A stretch of DNA of 5,511 bases from the NCBI GenBank assembly GCA_020440745.1, contig JAGRNM010000105.1, positions 1-5,511 on the forward strand, read 5' to 3'. Position 1 is the first letter of the stretch. Every line of letters starts with the position of its first letter. Made by a program: the position numbers and the translations under genes. This DNA is from Deltaproteobacteria bacterium. Its GTDB lineage: Bacteria; UBA10199; DSSB01. The notes under the pieces were generated by a model, which saw only the letters and a program-made list of their open reading frames with translations, was not told the origin of the DNA and made no database searches. Positions 5,411 to 5,511 of this stretch are shown here, piece by piece.

Positions 5411-5511
5411 ATGAATAAAAAACTCTTAGCTTTATTAATGTTTTTAGGTCTTTTTAGTGTTTCTACCCTCAATCTTTTCCATGCAAGCCAATTACGAGCG
5501 GAAGAAACCGA
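5411..5511 (+). CDS. Exported protein of unknown function, N-terminal fragment with signal peptide (runs off right edge)
   Basis: Only 33 codons are visible. They form a Sec-type signal peptide: basic start MNKK, a hydrophobic core at about 5-23 (LLALLMFLGLFSVSTLNLF), then a polar stretch HASQLRAEET with a plausible signal peptidase I cut after A30. The mature protein should be periplasmic or secreted; a lipobox is not seen. The start is supported by GGAGAA at 5 bases. The gene sits downstream of a sigma-54 promoter and divergent from the sigma-54 activator, its probable regulator. The mature part is outside the window, so no family can be assigned. Confidence 0.8.
   Translation, partial: MNKKLLALLMFLGLFSVSTLNLFHASQLRAEET

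Overview
The window is AT-rich DNA from a Gram-negative bacterium that uses sigma-54. It holds a type I restriction-modification locus, a canonical oxygen-independent HemN, an NtrC-type sigma-54 activator and an exported protein with a signal peptide. Codon use favours AT-rich codons throughout, and nothing in composition marks one gene as foreign. The activator-plus-sigma-54-promoter layout would suit a deltaproteobacterial-type (Desulfobacterota-like) genome or another low-GC proteobacterial lineage, but the sequence alone does not settle this.

Left part (1-2264, minus strand, read right to left): a small two-transmembrane potassium channel (2264-1797), then after a 140-bp gap hsdM, the type I N6-adenine methyltransferase subunit (1656-262), then 14 bp later hsdS, the specificity subunit, which runs off the left edge. 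HsdR is not in the window. The channel and the modification genes point the same way and might share a transcript, but no functional link is shown.

Middle (2265-3725, plus strand): a 66-bp divergent intergenic region with a small inverted repeat separates the channel from hemN (coproporphyrinogen III to protoporphyrinogen IX under low oxygen). hemN ends only 14 bp from the 3' end of the next gene, which converges on it.

Right part (3740-5511) is the most informative. A sigma-54 enhancer-binding protein of NtrC architecture (5170-3740, minus strand) has an intact AAA+ core with GAFTGA and a Fis-type HTH. Its receiver domain, however, has lost every residue of the phosphorylation site. Divergent from it lies a complete-looking sigma-54 control region: two 15-bp inverted repeats 32 bp apart (candidate enhancer sites), a perfect match to the IHF consensus, and a near-consensus -24/-12 promoter. 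The predicted leader carries a perfect 9-bp stem and a possible pseudoknot to the bases just before the start codon. Then comes the first 33 codons of a secreted or periplasmic protein. The simplest reading is that the phosphorylation-independent activator controls the exported protein and perhaps itself; the signal it senses is unknown.
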